Part shown: piece after piece, positions 1 to 10,898 of the stretch
Layout: the number at the start of each line of letters is the position of its first letter
How positions within the stretch are numbered: the first letter of the stretch is position 1
Assembly: GCF_026230105.1 (NCBI RefSeq)
Contig: NC_079486.1
Location: 9,052,001-9,116,000 of the forward strand
From: Diorhabda sublineata
Taxonomy: Eukaryota > Arthropoda > Insecta > Coleoptera > Chrysomelidae
Direction: 5' to 3'
DNA: 64,000 bases
Notes under the pieces: model-generated
The model's database searches: none
Told to the model about the DNA's origin: nothing
Seen by the model: only the letters and a program-made list of their open reading frames with translations
Position numbers and translations under genes: made by a program

Positions 1-576
1 TCGGACCTATAACTTGTTGTTTTTAGTATTATTAGAATAAAAATATCCTTTTTATTGTTATAACTTAATATATAGACAGATATGCAATAACCTAAACTGT
101 CTAATATCACTAGGAGCCAACTTCACAGCGTACTAGCATGTTGCCATTTTAACTTTCAACACAAAAAATATTCTATGCAACGTTGTAAAATATTATTTTT
201 GTGATAATACGTTGTCTAACTCTAAAGAATATTCTTTATACAATGGTTATACTATTATTACTCATATAGGTAAGACTCCTATATGGACAGTTGGTATTAC
301 ATATATGTCTACATATTTTCATTTTATTTGTTTCAGATAGTTAAATCATCGTAATTATAGCGGTTTTATTTCGTGATGTACAACGCGAAAAATCGTTTTT
401 TTCTTAAATATACGTAAAGATATCATCAATTGATGATTTCGATTGGTTAACGAGATAAACATTTCAAAGTGCTTAAATTTCAAAAGTCAACAAATGTCAA
501 AAATATTTTTTTAAGTGAATGAAAGTAAGACGGTTAATAAGTGTTATTTGTATATTAAAATTGTAGAAGTTTTAAA
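1..576 (+). promoter_or_regulatory. 5' flank of the CW-PWWP gene
   Basis: Non-coding AT-rich flank, also at 24,437-25,012 and 48,873-49,448, with no difference seen among the three copies. It should hold the promoter and 5' leader, but I recognise no clear TATA box or initiator. A perfect 16-bp palindrome, ATCATCAATTGATGAT, lies at 422-437 (also 24,858 and 49,294). The start codon at 577 has A at -3 (AAAATG), which fits insect start contexts. Confidence 0.4.
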
Positions 577-2012
577 ATGCCGTCGACTTTGAGTAAAGAA
601 ACCAATTTGTATTACAAAAATTTGGTAGTGACAAAATTCAATAACTGGTTGAAAATGGTTAAGGAGAAGAAAAAACAAACTTATCAAAACCAAAACTCAA
701 CGGTATCGCTCCAAGCTCCAAAGGAGGAAAAAGATGCTAACGATACGAAGATTATCGTGACTCCTGCAGATAAGTTCGATGCATCACCACCAATGAACTG
801 TAGCGACGCCAATTCCAAGGAAGTTCTAAACAGAAAAGATGCGAAAGAGGAGGAACATATGGATTTTTTGAACGAGAGCTTCTACGAGAAAATGAGATTA
901 CTTCAAGAATTCAGAAACGTCGGTCTCTACGTGTATTGCGACTCTTGCGATAAGTATAGATACCTGCCCGACGTGAAAGATCCCCTGGATCTACCTGACA
1001 AATGGTATTGTTGGATGAATCCAGATGGGAGGTATAATAGATGCGAAATCAAGGAACAATCGATCGACGATAAAGAAAAGGAGCTGATGATATTTAATAA
1101 ATATAACGCGGGTAGCATCGTCTGGGCGAAAATCGAAGGTTATCCATGGTGGCCGGCTATGGTGGAAGATGATCCGGAAATCGAGAATTATTTTTGCTTG
1201 AAAGATTCCTTAGAACCGGTAAGTCTAATATTTCTCTTGGTTACTTTCATTAGGTTAGTGTTGTAAGTACCATTTTTTTAGTTCATGTCACGTACATGTA
1301 TACAGGGTATACAGGGTGATTTGTTTACTTATTCCAATATTTCATTTGGAGTGGAAATCGAAATAAATTTCAAGTTACCTTAAATAGAGTGCGATTCTTT
1401 TTATCAACTGAAAATGGAGAGTGGGAAATTTGTAAACTAGTATACAGGTTTATTTTTTTTTTAATTTGTAAATTTTGATGGCCATATACAGGGTGATTAA
1501 TCGACTTTTTTTCGTAATATATTTTGATAAAATTCTTGAAACGACACAAGGTATTGGATCTATGGAGTTAGTTACACTGTGTATTGAGGGATAACGATTA
1601 TTTTCAGACGCACTACCACGTGACATTTTTCGATTCCGACGCGGTGACTAGATCTTGGGTGAAGGCCGAAAATTTGAAACCGTTCTTGAAAAATATCGAC
1701 GATAACCTTGTGCTGAACGATAAATTCAATAAACTCAAACTCAGGATGGACGTAGCCGTCAAACAGGCTAAAGAAGCCGTCGAAATGAAGCTGCTCGACA
1801 GACTGAAAAAGTACAGCTTCATATATAGATATGCGAAATCTTCGAGAAACACGAAGCGACAGAGATACGCGAGTGAGGATGGCGGCGGTAAACAAAAGAA
1901 ACGCGCGAACTTGGGTGATGAGACGGAATCTTCGGCGGAAGACTACGAAGAAGAAGAAGAAGAGGAGCAAGAAGTAGAGGAGGATGAAGAAGAGAAGGAG
2001 GATGAAATATGA
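577..2012 (+). CDS. ZCWPW1-like CW zinc finger and PWWP domain protein, copy 1
   Basis: Two exons, 577-1218 and 1608-2012, joined in phase 0 across a 389-bp intron with GTAAGT donor and TTTTCAG acceptor; the product is 348 residues. A CW zinc finger spans about residues 115-160, with zinc ligands C121, C124, C145 and C156 and W143. A PWWP domain starts near residue 178; the PWWP motif itself is 190-193, and the exon junction falls inside the domain just before THYHVTFFDSD. The tail is a Glu/Asp-rich run. In known ZCWPW1 proteins the CW module reads H3K4me3 and PWWP reads H3K36me3 in the nucleus, notably in meiosis; that role is inferred here. Two Trp positions typical of CW domains are Tyr (Y118, Y127). 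An AATAAA lies at 2107-2112. A start at 1584 for exon 2 would lie in the intron and is rejected. Confidence 0.85.
1219..1607 (+). other. Intron of the CW-PWWP gene
   Basis: GT at 1219-1220 and AG at 1606-1607; reading through the donor gives only a short unrelated tail ending at 1266. The intron carries TACAGGGTGATT at about 1309 and again at about 1487, a motif that recurs near 2730. Equivalents are 25,655-26,043 and 50,091-50,478; the copy 3 intron is one base shorter and has one G-to-C change next to a T run. Confidence 0.8.
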
Positions 2013-2106
2013 GGAGAATAGCAGAAAGATACTTTTGAGTGATGGTGTCGTGATTTGAAGGAAAAATGTTCGTTCTAATTTTTGATAAAAATTTGTTAAT
2101 TTTCTC

Positions 2107-2112
2107 AATAAA
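2107..2112 (+). terminator. Poly(A) signal of the CW-PWWP gene
   Basis: AATAAA 95 bases after the stop codon, followed by a T-rich stretch. It is the only canonical signal close to the stop. The same signal is at 26,543 in copy 2 and about 50,970 in copy 3, where the 3' UTR between stop and signal has lost 8 bases. Confidence 0.6.
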
Positions 2113-3072
2113 GTTTGTTATAAAATCATTTTTTTTTTATTAATTTTATGCAAATCATTTTTTATGCCTAATTTCAACAGTTTCAGCCTTATCCTTAAAT
2201 AAAAAAATAAAATTCACATATAACAGGGGAAACAAATAGAGATTAGAGAAATTAGAGTAGTCTGGGATACAGTTCTCACTCACCTCATCAACATTACAGA
2301 AGGAGCTGTTATTATACCGATACTCAATCGGTTCATCCTATACATGCCTCTATTGTTGGTAATAGTTTGAATGACACTGCCCCGCTGGTATACTTTCGAA
2401 AGCAAATATGCTTAATATGGATCCAGCTTGAAAAAGTATGTGGGACACTCCAATCGGGTTTCGGAATAACCACCACAAGGGAGCCCAAGTCGATAGTGAC
2501 AACAATTTCAAACTGCTCATACAATAAAGGAGTGAACAGTATAAAATAGAACAACAATGAAATTGTATTAAAACATACATATAAAATAAACGAAGTAAAG
2601 CTAAATCCTAAAATATACACAGATCTTCTTTGAAATAAACAAATTTAGTTCTGTTTAGAGGTTGAGTAAATACAAAAAGATTATTATTATCTTTGGAATT
2701 TACATAATCTAAATATAACTCATTAAATACAGGGTGATTTTATATTCGACCGACAATGCTTTACCACAGAGAGATCTCAATAAATGATTCATTTTGATAT
2801 AGGAATCTGAATCCTTACGTGGCCTAGTTGTTGAGACTGGAACATTTTTGTTTTAAATTGTCTGAATATTTTTAGTTGAAAAACTAATAACCTTTTATGG
2901 AACTAAAACGATCTTTCTTTTTTCTTAATTTCAAAAATTTCCCATTTTCTGAACAATTCTCTTGTTCATTGGCAAACAGAAACATCATCTAAATAGTTTT
3001 AGTTTGAAAATAACAAAGTATAAGACATCAATCAATACAAAATATAAGTCAAAGTTTTAAAATTTCTATACA
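2113..3072. other. Intergenic stretch between the CW-PWWP gene and copia
   Basis: No supported gene. Overlapping short frames on both strands at 2333-2620 do not agree with each other or with any family I know. On the minus strand a good splice-donor-like GTGAGT lies near 2283, so an old exon is possible but unproven. TACAGGGTGATT occurs near 2730. The stretch 2918-3055 has an inverted, diverged partner at 15,607-15,740. Equivalents are 26,549-27,508 and 50,976-51,936. Confidence 0.4.
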
Positions 3073-3077
3073 AAATC
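3073..3077. repeat. Copia target-site duplication AAATC (left; right copy at 7097-7101)
   Basis: Five bases directly outside the TG...CA ends of the two LTRs are the same, AAATC, as expected for copia integrase. The same pair is at 27,509/31,533 and 51,937/55,951, so all three elements descend from one insertion. Confidence 0.9.
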
Positions 3078-3266
3078 TGTTGTAAAAAATTACTGAGCGT
3101 AACCCAGCAATTAAGTTGGCAAGGATGATTATGATGTCAAAAAAAAAATGGTTACTTTTCAGATTCAAGTCATTTTGTGTAGTTTTACTTCTAATATAAT
3201 AAAAGTATAGAAGAACCTGTATAAATTTCTTTTATTTATACTATAGAAGAAACGAATATTACAACA
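3078..3266 (+). repeat. Copia 5' LTR, copy 1
   Basis: A 189-bp repeat beginning TGTTGTAAAA and ending ATTACAACA. It contains AATATAATAAAAG, which could serve as TATA-like or polyadenylation sequence. It lacks about ten bases present after TGTCAA in the 3' LTR of copies 1 and 2. Confidence 0.92.
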
Positions 3267-3268
3267 GA

Positions 3269-3280
3269 TTATGGGCCCAG
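3269..3280 (+). other. Copia primer-binding site, half-tRNA-iMet type
   Basis: TTATGGGCCCAG, two bases after the 5' LTR, is complementary to the anticodon arm of insect initiator tRNA-Met, not to a tRNA 3' end. Drosophila copia is known to prime from a 5' half fragment of this tRNA, so the element belongs to that priming class. Copies 2 and 3 keep it at 27,705 and 52,133. Confidence 0.75.
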
Positions 3281-3382
3281 GCCAGATTTAATAAGCTTCA
3301 GTGAATTTCAAAGTAAAGTATAAAAGCTAACCTAAAAAATAAGGCGTGCCGGCTTGGCTTGTAAAGCAAATTAAAAGCAGAA

Positions 3383-6300
3383 ATGGAATCTGAAAGTGTA
3401 AAGTTTACTTTCGCCAGATTAGACAACAACAATTATCAAAATTGGAAATTTAGAATTAAAATGTTGCTTACACGAGAAGGAAATTGGTCTGTTGTAGAAG
3501 AGGCAATACCAAATGAACCATCTGTTGAATGGAAACGTAAAGATGAAAAAGCACAATCTACAATTTCATTAAGTATCGAAGACAATCAGATAGCACACAT
3601 TTATAAATGCAAGAATGCGAAAGAAATGTGGAATGAACTGCAAAAGGTACATGAAAGAAATAATTTAAGTAACAAGTTGTATTTATTGAGGAAGCTGTAT
3701 CAGTCTAGACTTGAAAATAAACCAATGCATGAATACATTAAAGAAATACTAGAATTAGTTGAAAGACTACGAGGAGTTGGTGAGACTATTAAGTATTTCC
3801 ATGTAGCTGCATTATTGTTAGGTGGATTGCCAGAAAGTTATTCCACATTAGTAACAGCATTAGATGCTGGGCCAGATGATGAATTGACTCTTGAATATGT
3901 AAAGGGAAAACTAATGGATGAGTATAAAAGAAAAGAAGATACCAGTTCAACAGAGACGGCATTAAACACAAATAAAAAGTTTTCGAAGAAGATGAAAGAA
4001 AAAATAGAATGTTATTATTGTCATAGAAAAGGTCACTACAAAAAAGATTGTTTTTTCATGAAGAAAGACAGAAATAAGGGAAAGCAACATGCCAAAGTAA
4101 CTGTTGAAGGTGATGAGTTGTCTGACTCAGTTTTTTGTTTCAATGTTTCCGGTAACAGTAAAAATAATCTAGAATGGTATATTGATTCAGGGGCTACAAG
4201 TCACAGGTCAAATAATCCAGAATTGTTTATTAAATTGGACTATTCAAAGTTAAATAAAATTATAGTTGCAAATGGACAGGAAATATAAGTCAAAGGTAAA
4301 GGTGATATTTTAGTAAAAACAGAAATTTCAGGTAAATGCATAAGTTTAAAATTTAAAGATGTTTTATTTGTACCTGAGCTAAGCAATAATCTGTTTTCGG
4401 TGTCTAAAATTACAAAAGCTGGTTATAACATAAAGTTTGATGATTGTAATTATATAGAAATTAATAATTCTATTATAGCCACAGGAAAATACTGTAATGG
4501 TTTATATAAATTAAACACGTTTTCAGAAAAAGTAAATATTGTAAAAATGTGTGAGGAAATGAATAATTATATACATACATGGCATAGACGTTTAGGTCAC
4601 AGAAGCCCGGATGATATAAAAATGATAGTAAGTAAAGATTTAGCTATTGGCATAAAAATAAATGATTGTGGTCAGAAAAAACAATGTGTCACTTGTATTG
4701 AAGGTAAATTAATGAGGAAATCTTTTCCTAAAAAATCAGAAAGTAAGACGTTTAAAGTCCTTGATATAATCCATAGTGATATATGTGGACCTATGAGAAC
4801 CCCTACTGTTGGTAAAAATAAATATTTTTTGACTTTAACTGATGATTTTTCAAGATATACCACACTTTATTTGTTAGAATCTAAAGATGAAGTATATATT
4901 AAACTAAAGGAATTCATTCTAGAAGTCAAAAATATTTTTGGGGTCTATCCAAAAACATTTAGAAGTGATAATGGAGGGGAATATACAGGGGTAGCTGTGC
5001 AGAAGCTACTCAAAAGTTTTGGTATAAGCTTTCAGTCGACTGCACCATATTGTCCAGAGCAAAATGGTGTGTCGGAGAGGAAAAATAGAACATTGATGGA
5101 ATCGGCAAGGTGTATGTTATTAGATACTAATTTACCCCATAAATATTGGGGGGAAGCAGTAACAAATGCTAACTACATTTCTAATAGACTACATACTAAA
5201 AGTAAAGAAAAGACACCTTATGAGTTATGGATTGGAAAGAAACCTGATTTATCATATTTCATTACATTTGGTTCTCAGGCTTTTGTTTACATTCCAAAAG
5301 AAAAAAGATCTAAACTAGAGAAAAGAGCAAAAACAGGTATTATGTTGGGATACAGTGAAAATAGAAAAGCTTATAGAATTCTAGATACAGATACAGATAA
5401 AATTATTATAAGTCGTAATGTAAAATTTAATGAATTTCTGAATCAACCTTTTAAAAATATAAATAATTGTAAGGCTGAAACTAGCAACTCAGATCCTGAT
5501 TCAGCAATTACTGTTGACCTACAAACATAAACTAAACCTGGAGTGGATGATAGTGACATAAATGAAGAAGGTGGAGGATCAAATAATAATATCAATGAAG
5601 AAGAAAATGAAATTCCAGAAGAAACTGGAGGTGAAAACTTTGAGGAAATTAATGATCAAGAAATTGTAACCAGATCAGGAAGGGTGTCAAAGAAAAGAAA
5701 TTATGAAGGTTACATTTCATACAATGTGATGAATAAGGAAACTTATAATGAAATGCCAGATCCAAAGACCGTAGATGAAGCGATGTCAAGAAGTGACAGA
5801 AGAAATTGGGAAAAAGCAATGGAACGAGAGTACGAATCATTAACGAAAAATGAGGCATGGATTTTAGTAGACCGTCCATCAAACAAAAATGTTGTGCAAA
5901 ATAAGTGGGTGTTTTGTTTAAAAAGGAATTCAAATAATGAAATACGATATAAAGCACGGCTAGTTGCAAAGGGTTTCACACAAACCTTTGGTATAGATTA
6001 TTTTGAAACTTTTTCACCTGTAGTTAGATACTCTACAATAAGAATATTGTTTGCTTTATCTGTAGAATTAAGTTTAGATATTGACCACTTAGAAGTAGAA
6101 ACTGCATTTTTAAACGGAAACTTGGATGAAGAAATTTACATGGTGCAACCTGAGGGGTTTATTCTAAAAAATAATGAAAATAAAGTATGTTTATTAAAAA
6201 AGGCTATATATGGATTAAAGCAATCCTCCAGAATTTGGAATATTAAAGTAAAAAATGTCTTAAAAGACTTAGGTTTTCAGCAATCAAGTTTTGAACCATG

Positions 6301-6880
6301 TATATTTTTCCAAAACAAGGACAAATTTATAATTCTAGTGGCCCTTTATGTTGATGATTTTTTAATTTGTTCAAATTCCTCAGTTTTTAAAACCAACTTC
6401 AAACAGGAATTGTCAAAACAATTTAAAATTAAAGACTTGGGGCTAATCAAATATTTTTTAGGTTTAAATATTGATTTTGACAAACAAAACAATATGATTA
6501 AAGTTAATCAGAGGAACTATATTTTAGAATTATTAGAGCGTTTCAAGTTAGGTGATGCTAAAACTGTTTTGACTCCTATAGAAGTCGGTTTAAAATTGAA
6601 GCCATATTTGTTAGTGGTTTTTTAAATGAGTTTTGTGAGACTAAGCCCGTAATTCTTTTCAATGGCAGCCAAAGTGCACAAAAATTGTTAAAAAACCCTG
6701 TTTACCATAACAGAACTAAACATATAGACACTAAGTACCATTTTGTAAGGGAAGTAATTGAAAAAAAATTTGGTTGAAATTAAATACATGCCTACTGAAA
6801 AAATGGTAACAGATCTTTTAACAAAAGGGCTGCATAATCCCAAGCATATTTTTTGTACTAAAAATATTGGTCAAAATTAA
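3383..6880 (+). pseudogene. Copia gag-pol gene, broken (copy 1)
   Basis: Three main open parts in one frame: 3383-4288, 4289-5530 and 5531-6625, separated by TAA codons. Gag has a CCHC zinc knuckle (residues 210-223, C-X2-C-X4-H-X4-C). The protease motif DSGAT is at 268-272. Integrase has the H/C zinc site (H401, H406, C435, C438) and the DDE triad D466, D529, E565 with the expected 35-residue last gap (numbering as in the open copy 3 frame). The reverse transcriptase keeps YVDD (6347-6358), but the first catalytic Asp, just before the conserved TAFLNG, is Glu. After 6590 most of RNase H is deleted; only its C-terminal part survives in shifted frames to 6880. Not expected to make active enzyme. 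Confidence 0.9.
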
Positions 6881-6890
6881 TTGCTGGTTT

Positions 6891-6896
6891 AAGGGG
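6891..6896 (+). other. Copia polypurine tract
   Basis: AAGGGG three bases before the 3' LTR, in the position where plus-strand synthesis is primed in LTR elements. Short but correctly placed; conserved in all three copies. Confidence 0.6.
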
Positions 6897-6899
6897 TAG

Positions 6900-7096
6900 T
6901 GTTGTAAAAAATTACTGAACGTAACCCAGCAATTAAGTTGGCAAGGATGATTATTATGTCAAGAAAAGATAAAAAAAAATGGTTACTTTCACATTCAAGT
7001 CATTTTGTGTAGTTTTACTTCTAATATAATAAAAGTATAGAAGAACCTGTATAAATTTCTTTTATTTATACTATAGAAGAAACTAATATTACAACA
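6900..7096 (+). repeat. Copia 3' LTR, copy 1
   Basis: A 197-bp partner of the 5' LTR, eight bases longer through an AAGATAAAA-type insertion after TGTCAA. A few substitutions separate it from the 5' LTR, a sign of age. Confidence 0.92.
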
Positions 7097-7218
7097 AAAT
7101 CTGTCACACTGGGATTTTCTAGAAAACCAAAATAACTTCACAATTTTCAATAATTATTTTGATTTAGTTACATATTCACTCAGAAGTTCAATCAAGACAG
7201 ATAAAGTGTGTTAAGTAA

Positions 7219-7497
7219 ATGGATTACAAAAACATTTGTGTGAAGATCAATTATAGAAACGAGCACTATTATACAAAATCAGAAACAATTTTTCTATATA
7301 GAGAAAATTCTAATTTCAAATTAACTTCTGTTAACAATGTGATTTTTAATTATAAGAAACAAAAGCAGTTCTATACGATTCCCATTATATTATTATCGAA
7401 AAAATTTGAGAGCATTCATTTGCTATTTTTCAAAGAGCATAAACTAGAAAATAATTATAATAATTTCAAATTGTTCACAGTATCCAGTACAAGATGA
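7219..7497 (+). CDS. Small ORF of unknown function, 92 residues, copy 1
   Basis: I do not recognise this frame. It is rich in Asn, Lys, Tyr and Phe, with no signal peptide, membrane segment or metal site that I can see. It lies 122 bases after the copia element and starts at ATG in an AAATGG context. Its only support is behaviour between copies: copy 3 differs by one missense change (Thr to Ala) and an in-frame 3-base gain in an AAT run, and the frame stays open. In DNA this AT-rich a 92-residue open frame can arise by chance, and the DNA just after it (from about 7,450) belongs to element X, so it may be part of that element. Confidence 0.25.
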   Translation: MDYKNICVKINYRNEHYYTKSETIFLYRENSNFKLTSVNNVIFNYKKQKQFYTIPIILLSKKFESIHLLFFKEHKLENNYNNFKLFTVSSTR

Positions 7498-8130
7498 GTA
7501 ATTATTGAACTTACCACTGAATTTTAGAGTTGTTCTAATTCAGTCAGAGTAATGATAATCTTTCCTTTAAGAAATAATCCTTTGATAATTTGCAGTTATT
7601 ACAAATACCAAAATTAGTAGATATCTTATAAATCACTTCTTCCTGTAGTTTTTTGTATCTTTCGACCAAATGGATCAAATTACATATTTTCTTCAATACC
7701 TTTAGTGAGTTACTAATTCAATCAAATAACCATTTGATATCAAATTATACGTAGTAATATTTTGTTTGTTTGTTTGTTTGTTTTGTACAAATCACATAGA
7801 AACTAGAGGAGTACATCGAAACCGGCGTCAGACAGTATAATAGTAAGTGTGGTGGTAGCAGTAGGTAGTAGTAAATGCAGCACACAAATTGTCCTCGCGT
7901 ACTTTATGAAATAATCAACACTTTTCCATTCAATCAAACGTTTATTCCATAATTGTATCCATTCGAGTTAAAGATCATTATTGGAGGTATCTTCGGCTCC
8001 ATTTTCCAATTCTCCATACTTATACAATTCTAAATTAGGTATGATTGTATCAATCAAGTTCAGAAAGAAATCATTTTCATTTACGTTTCAAACGATAAGC
8101 ATTCTCACATCTTATTTGAACGTTTTAGCT
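7450..8130 (-). repeat. Element X, copy A (minus-strand sense)
   Basis: Reverse complement matches 17,187-17,850 (copy B) and, over parts, 12,105-12,377 (copy D); same orientation as 22,330-23,000 (copy C). Read on the minus strand it has a terminal-exon-like stretch ending SDAGFDVLL and then TAG, and another stretch ending near a GTAAGT donor. No protein family recognised. A (TTTG)n run at 7761-7785 lies inside it. Equivalents are 31,886-32,566 and about 56,307-56,987. Confidence 0.6.
7761..7785 (+). repeat. (TTTG)n microsatellite
   Basis: Five TTTG repeats followed by TTTTG. The other copies of element X have only a T-rich run here, so this is an expansion specific to copy A. Same length at 32,197 and 56,618. 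Confidence 0.85.
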
Positions 8131-8399
8131 AGTCTCCCTTATAATCTATAATATCTCAACCAAGTCACATACAATCAAAACTTTTCAGAACAGTTCTCCA
8201 TTACTCGTTTAGTTCGATTTTCACATATAATGTTTAATTTGTACAAAGTGATTAGATTGGTTAAATGGTAATTGCCTTAAAAATACTTATTTAAAAACAA
8301 GTGATAAGACAAAATTCATTTATTAATAATTTATAATAATAAACATCTCAATGCAAAACTTATTTTTATTAGGCTAGTTTAGAATTTTTAAAAGAAGTC

Positions 8400-8885
8400 C
8401 CTAAGAAGGCAAAACCGAACCATAAGTACATTGCTGATTATTTGAAATATGGTTTTTGTGGTTACTGACACAGATGACAACCTGCTACCTCAGTGTGTTT
8501 TATGTTTCGAAGTATTTGCTGATGAGAGTATGAAACCTTCAAAACTGTAAAGACTTTTCACAAAAAAAAACATATGTATTTCTTTCAGTACAAAGAAAAA
8601 GAATTCTTAAAGTCAAACTCAATAACGAAAACATCAATTTCTGGTGAGAAAAATAGACAAGCTACATTTGCATCCTACCGCCTATTCATGTTGATAGCTA
8701 AAAAAGGAACAGAACACTCTGTAGGTTAGAATCTGAAGTTTCATTCACTGAGAAGGAAGCAAAAAAAAATCGGTCAAATTCACTATTACAGTTTAAATAA
8801 AACAAACTTTTCACTTCAACTTGATGAAAGTACTGAATTTGCTGGCCATGCTAATCTATTAGCCTTTGTTTTTTGTTTTCACATT
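8400..8885 (+). pseudogene. hAT transposase relic (ZBED5/SCAND3-like), BED finger and N-terminal part
   Basis: Pieces in shifting frames read like the N-terminus of ZBED5/SCAND3-type hAT transposases. They are a YLKYGF stretch, then QCVLCFEVFADESMKPSKL (the two Cys of a BED finger), then FASYRLFMLIAKKG, then FSLQLDEST with a following LLAFV. Stops and frameshifts break it in many places, so it is dead. Copy 3 keeps a more typical ESTEVAG-type reading (57,258-57,729), suggesting copies 1 and 2 carry derived changes. The copy 2 equivalent is 32,836-33,321. Confidence 0.7.
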
Positions 8886-10898
8886 ACTTTCATCTTGTTT
8901 TTGACTTAAATTGACTAATAATTATAATAAATAAGCATATCCTCATTAAAAACCTATATGTTTGTCTCGAAGATTTGTTGGTACATGTGTATAGTAAATT
9001 TGTATTCAAATAAAACTAGTATTTGATATTATTTCTTTCAAACATTCTATGCTAGATAAAACAAAAACATAAATGAATACAGTTACGTAGCAATGTTGCC
9101 TAGCTTATATTTTTTCATAAACATTCTCGCCAAAATTATTTTCTTGATCTTTGTTTAGATCAATTGTGGGAAATATTGTCCATTAACCAAATTTAGTGAG
9201 AACTAGAGCCACATTCTTATTGGTTTTTAATAATATTACGATGTATAAATAAATATATTTGAAACGTAACATGCATCCAGATAATAAACAAATAATTTGT
9301 AAAATTTGACAACATTGAGGTTTACTGTAAGTTGGCTTCAGTTATATTCAAACATGCCAGCTGGGCTAATGTTTTTTATACGTCCAAGGTCAAAGTAAAC
9401 CAAAGTTTCAAACAAAGGAACTTCGGAATTCATTATAATGTTAGAAACGGAATTGGTATCTAGTTGGAAAACTTACTTATGTTTAAGTTTTATACGTGAA
9501 GATTAAGTGAATGTAGTTTATGTAATGAAGTAAATTTTGACTAAAAATGTATAAATTTTTAAAATTTTGATTCTTATAGTAGGTATGTACAATTATTTTT
9601 CACATTTTCTACACCTTTAACTAAGTAATTTGATAAAAATACTCACGTATACAACACAATGTTTCATGTTGATGAATATGCTTTTAAGGTGTTGGCAAGT
9701 GTTTGAATATCTTTTTTAATAACAAGTATAAGCACTACACCAATACTGGAAGTAGTTTACAAATAATTTATTTTTAGGTAAAGCAGCGTGATTTCTCATT
9801 TACCAAAATGGCCTCTAATAAAAAAGAATTGTATGTACTCTAACATATTTACTAATTTCGCTATGGTAGCTTGATCTGAACTGGGCCTGGAAATTTGTAG
9901 TGTAACGTCTGTGAATGTCAAGTTACAAAAAAAGAATTAGATTATTGAAGTAGCAACAAGAGAACAGCATCTACCCGGCTTTGAAGATTTTTGCAGTGAT
10001 TCTATCATTTAGGAAATATTTTTGGAAATTTGATAAAACAGTCCCCAACAACACATTTTTTTTAAATATTTACCTGTATATAATGATTGATATAATAGGA
10101 GCGTTTGGATGGATTCACATGGGGATCTTTAGTAGTTTTGGAGTACCTACCTTATGGAATTGCAAGATAAAGATCATTCAAATGAACTGTGGTATTTCTG
10201 CACAATAAATAAATGATAGAAAAGATCCTCGTATTGTTCTGACACATCTTACTTGTTTTATTCATATTTCTGAGGTAAGAAAATAAAATATTGAGTAATT
10301 TTTGATTGGTTTGATTTAAAGAGACTCCACCCCAATTGTGAAGAATAAGTAACTTGTAGTTTACAATGAATTGTTGAAAAATGTTGCCAGTGAGTTGATA
10401 TTTGTCTAAATATTAATATTTTTCTAATAAATTTACTCTTAATCAAAATAATTAGTAGTTGCTCATCAATATTTGATATTAAATCATATATTTTGTTAAG
10501 TATTTTAGGTGACTTCCTTTGAAAATCTCAAACTAGTCTGAAAAAAAATAACCTTAGCAATGTCATGTTTCCATCAAATTATTGTCTTTACCAGTTTTTG
10601 AATAAGAACTTTCAAGTCACTTCCCATTTCATCACTTTGTACAAATTCAACACTATATCTGCCAATGAAACTGAATGAGTAATGAAGAATTTTCCTGAAA
10701 AGTCCTGTATGCATATGACTTGGTTAGTGTAAATTTAGCTTAGGGAATACATTGTAATGCAACTTAATGGTTTACTGCACTCCATGTCTAAGGTATTTTA
10801 GAGTTGTTGAATATTGAAGAAACATGTTTGTTTGAATTGGGTGAGGTAATGCCATTTCTACTGATACATACCCACACACTTTTGTTTTGTTTTTTTAG
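8886..10898. other. Non-coding stretch with old repeats
   Basis: No supported gene. 9100-9345 has an inverted partner at 19,665-19,870 (shared segments around TTGACAACATTGAGG and the adjoining 200 bases). A 75-codon frame at 9981-10,208 is broken in copy 3 and is not taken as coding. The part from about 10,020 on is the block in which copy 3 differs most from copies 1 and 2. Equivalents are 33,322-35,334 and 57,730-59,764. Confidence 0.5.

Larger units (their letters stand above)
3078..7096 (+). mobile_element. Ty1/copia LTR retrotransposon, copy 1 (non-autonomous)
   Basis: A complete insertion of 4,019 bp: LTRs at 3078-3266 and 6900-7096, both starting TGTTG and ending CAACA, flanked by the 5-bp target duplication AAATC (3073-3077 and 7097-7101). 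A primer-binding site follows the 5' LTR and a polypurine tract precedes the 3' LTR. The internal gene is in the copia order gag, protease, integrase, reverse transcriptase, RNase H. It is broken by stops at 4286-4288 and 5528-5530, a deletion near 6600 and a frameshift near 6765. The two LTRs differ by a few substitutions and a ~10-base indel, so the insertion is older than the copy 1/copy 3 split (well under 1% apart here). Confidence 0.95.

Noticed and set aside
1219..1266. Read-through extension of the CW-PWWP exon 1 frame (229 codons)
   Set aside because: It crosses a GTAAGT donor, adds an unrelated tail, and cuts the PWWP domain; the spliced product restores the domain in phase.
1572..2108. 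178-codon minus-strand frame opposite exon 2
   Set aside because: A shadow of the coding strand; its Phe/Leu/Arg-rich content comes from the antisense of the acidic tract.
2333..2620. 95-codon minus-strand frame and overlapping frames after the gene
   Set aside because: Three competing frames, no recognisable domain, no start or splice evidence that decides among them.
9981..10208. 75-codon plus-strand frame
   Set aside because: Broken by T-run indels and other changes in copy 3; no recognisable content.
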